Positions 6,948-8,352 of a stretch of DNA of 8,352 nucleotides are shown one piece after another. The notes under the pieces were generated by a model that was given only the letters and a program-made list of their open reading frames with translations, was not told the DNA's origin and ran no database searches. This DNA is from Bacteroidales bacterium UBA6346. GTDB lineage: Bacteria; Bacteroidota; Bacteroidia; Bacteroidales; UBA932. Position numbers and translations under genes: made by a program. The stretch is taken from NCBI GenBank assembly GCA_002438905.1, contig DJSA01000105.1:1-8352 (forward strand), given 5' to 3'. The stretch's first letter is position 1. Each line of letters starts with the position of its first letter.

Positions 6948-6985
6948 GAATATAATCGTCACCAAAAACAATACACTACGAACCA

Positions 6986-8352
6986 ATGGTCAAGGTTTTC
7001 TGCAAGAACACCGGCACATACAAGGAATTTCCGGAAGGGACGACCCTGCTTGACGCGGTCAGCGAGTTCAATTTCGACAAGCCCTATCCCATTGTGGCTG
7101 CAAAGGTTAACAACGTAGTTCAGGGACTGCGGTTTCGGCTCTACAACAACAAAGACGTGGAATTTCTTGACTACCGCACCTACAGCGGTCGCAGCGTCTA
7201 CTGCCGCTCGCTCTGCTTTCTGTTGAGCAAGGCAGCCGGAGACGTGTTTCCGGGATGCAGAGTGTATATGCGACGTCCGATTTCTAAGGGATATTTCTGC
7301 TCGCTCATAAAGCCCGACGGCTTCGGAACAGACGGGAACGACGTGGCGAAAATCCGTGAAAGGATGCGCGAAATCATCGGGGAGAACCTTCCGTTCTATA
7401 GGCAGGAAGTACAGGCCGATGAGGCAAGGGCGACATTCGCCGAGGACGGACGGGCGGACGTAGCCAAACTGATAGACACAACGCGGCCTGTCTATGTAGA
7501 TTACTACACTCTCGGGGACAGCATCGACTATTTCTACGACACTCTCGTCCCGTCTTCCGGTTATCTAGCCGTCTGGGAACTTGAGAAATACCGCAGCGGA
7601 ATGCTCCTGCGAGTGCCCGACCGCCACCACCCTGAACTGCTTGCGCCGTTCTTCGAGCAGCCCAAAACCTTCGAGGTCTTCGCCGAAAGCATCCACTGGA
7701 ATGCGCTGATGAAACTCGACAGCGTTGGTGACGTGAACATCGCCTGCCAGAAGGGCAAGGCCAGCGAGCTGATTCAGGTAGCCGAGGCGCTTCAGGAAAA
7801 GAAGATAGTCCAGATTGCAGAGGAAATCGACCGCCGCTTCCACTCCTCATCACCGGCCAAACTAGTCTTGATCACGGGACCGACAAGCAGCGGGAAGACC
7901 ACATTCTGCAAGCGGCTCAGCGTCCAGCTCAAGGCCTGCGGCCTGCACCCGATTTCCTTCTCCACCGACGACTATTTCGTGAACCGTCTCGACACCCCTA
8001 AGCTGCCCGATGGCAACTACGATTTCGACAATTTCGACACCGTCGATCACGTCGCCCTACAGAAGGACATCCTCAAACTCCTCGCCGGCGAGACCGTACA
8101 GGTGCCGGAATACAACTTCGTCACGGGAATCCGCGAGTACAACGGCAAGACCCTCAGGCTCGAATCCGACACGGTGCTCTTGGTCGAAGGCATCCACGCC
8201 CTGAACCCGCGCCTGACCGACAAGGTTCCGGACTCCAGCAAGTTCAGCATCTTCATAAACACAATAACGAGCATATCCCTCGACGACCACAACTGCATCC
8301 CGACCAGCGACAACCGCCTCCTCCGCCGCATCGTCCGCGACTACAACAAGGG
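6986..8352 (+). CDS. TGS/ThrRS-like domain-uridine kinase fusion, nucleoside kinase (3' partial)
   Basis: This is probably a uridine/cytidine-type kinase phosphorylating a nucleoside to its monophosphate. The 455 visible codons run off the window without a stop. Residues about 1-62 form a TGS domain (FPEGTTLLDAVSEFNFD). Residues about 63-240 resemble the second additional domain of threonyl-tRNA synthetase, but the zinc-site HxxxH is absent (the region reads YCRSLCFLL at 72-80) and no CxxxH is seen. The kinase domain begins near 290 with Walker A GPTSSGKTT (298-306, Lys304). It continues with STDDYF (326-331), YDFDNFDTVDH (345-355) and the Walker-B-like strand VLLVEGIHALN (397-407), all as in the uridine kinase/phosphoribulokinase family. 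ATG 6986 begins right at the TGS domain. The leader has no SD (ACGAACCA). Divergence from upp fits a role in pyrimidine salvage. The exact nucleoside is not determined. Confidence 0.92.
   Translation, partial: MVKVFCKNTGTYKEFPEGTTLLDAVSEFNFDKPYPIVAAKVNNVVQGLRFRLYNNKDVEFLDYRTYSGRSVYCRSLCFLLSKAAGDVFPGCRVYMRRPISKGYFCSLIKPDGFGTDGNDVAKIRERMREIIGENLPFYRQEVQADEARATFAEDGRADVAKLIDTTRPVYVDYYTLGDSIDYFYDTLVPSSGYLAVWELEKYRSGMLLRVPDRHHPELLAPFFEQPKTFEVFAESIHWNALMKLDSVGDVNIACQKGKASELIQVAEALQEKKIVQIAEEIDRRFHSSSPAKLVLITGPTSSGKTTFCKRLSVQLKACGLHPISFSTDDYFVNRLDTPKLPDGNYDFDNFDTVDHVALQKDILKLLAGETVQVPEYNFVTGIREYNGKTLRLESDTVLLVEGIHALNPRLTDKVPDSSKFSIFINTITSISLDDHNCIPTSDNRLLRRIVRDYNK

Noticed and set aside
7374..7853. 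159-aa open frame on the minus strand, rich in Arg, Pro and Ser
   Set aside because: Composition is typical of an antisense shadow. The plus strand here encodes the ThrRS-like and linker part of the nucleoside kinase without interruption.

Overview
The window reads as a chromosomal segment from a Bacteroidota genome, most likely order Bacteroidales, at roughly 50% GC. The clues are: -7 promoter boxes of the TAnnTTTG type; A/T-rich leaders without a clear Shine-Dalgarno at most starts; a long PotA with two TOBE-like repeats; and a TGS/ThrRS-like domain fused to a uridine-kinase domain, a fusion I associate with this phylum. Family or genus cannot be assigned from sequence alone.

Positions 1-3959 (+ strand) hold a polyamine ABC importer operon: potA (5' truncated by the window edge), potB, potC and potD. 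The A/B and B/C junctions are TGATG stop/start overlaps preceded by G-rich Shine-Dalgarno-like sequences. Between potC and potD sits a 160-bp, AT-rich, imperfect inverted repeat (2481-2640) that looks like a MITE or another palindromic mobile unit. Its left end supplies the last codons and the stop of potC, and its right end lies 20 bp before the potD start. PotD, the substrate-binding protein, has an unusual C-terminal membrane anchor. A hairpin terminator (3984-4029) closes the operon.

Positions 4051-6794 (- strand) hold upp (uracil phosphoribosyltransferase). It is followed after only 2 nt by a 703-aa gene of unknown function that joins an N-terminal GNAT acetyltransferase domain to a long unrecognised middle and a C-terminal coiled-coil plus two-helix membrane hairpin. 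This protein is the least explained gene in the window.

Positions 6795-6985 form a compact divergent regulatory region with one TAnnTTTG box facing each way and a small 5'-UTR hairpin. From 6986 to the window end (+ strand) is the uridine-kinase fusion, truncated at the 3' edge. With upp it makes a divergent pyrimidine-salvage pair: both enzymes produce UMP, one from uracil and the other, by family inference, from uridine.

Most of the window is ordinary housekeeping and transport content. The items that most deserve a second look are the inverted-repeat element, the GNAT/two-TM protein and the membrane-anchored PotD. I did not find convincing evidence of a wholly new multi-gene system. There are no tRNA, rRNA or CRISPR features that I can see, and no gene-free stretch longer than 300 bp.
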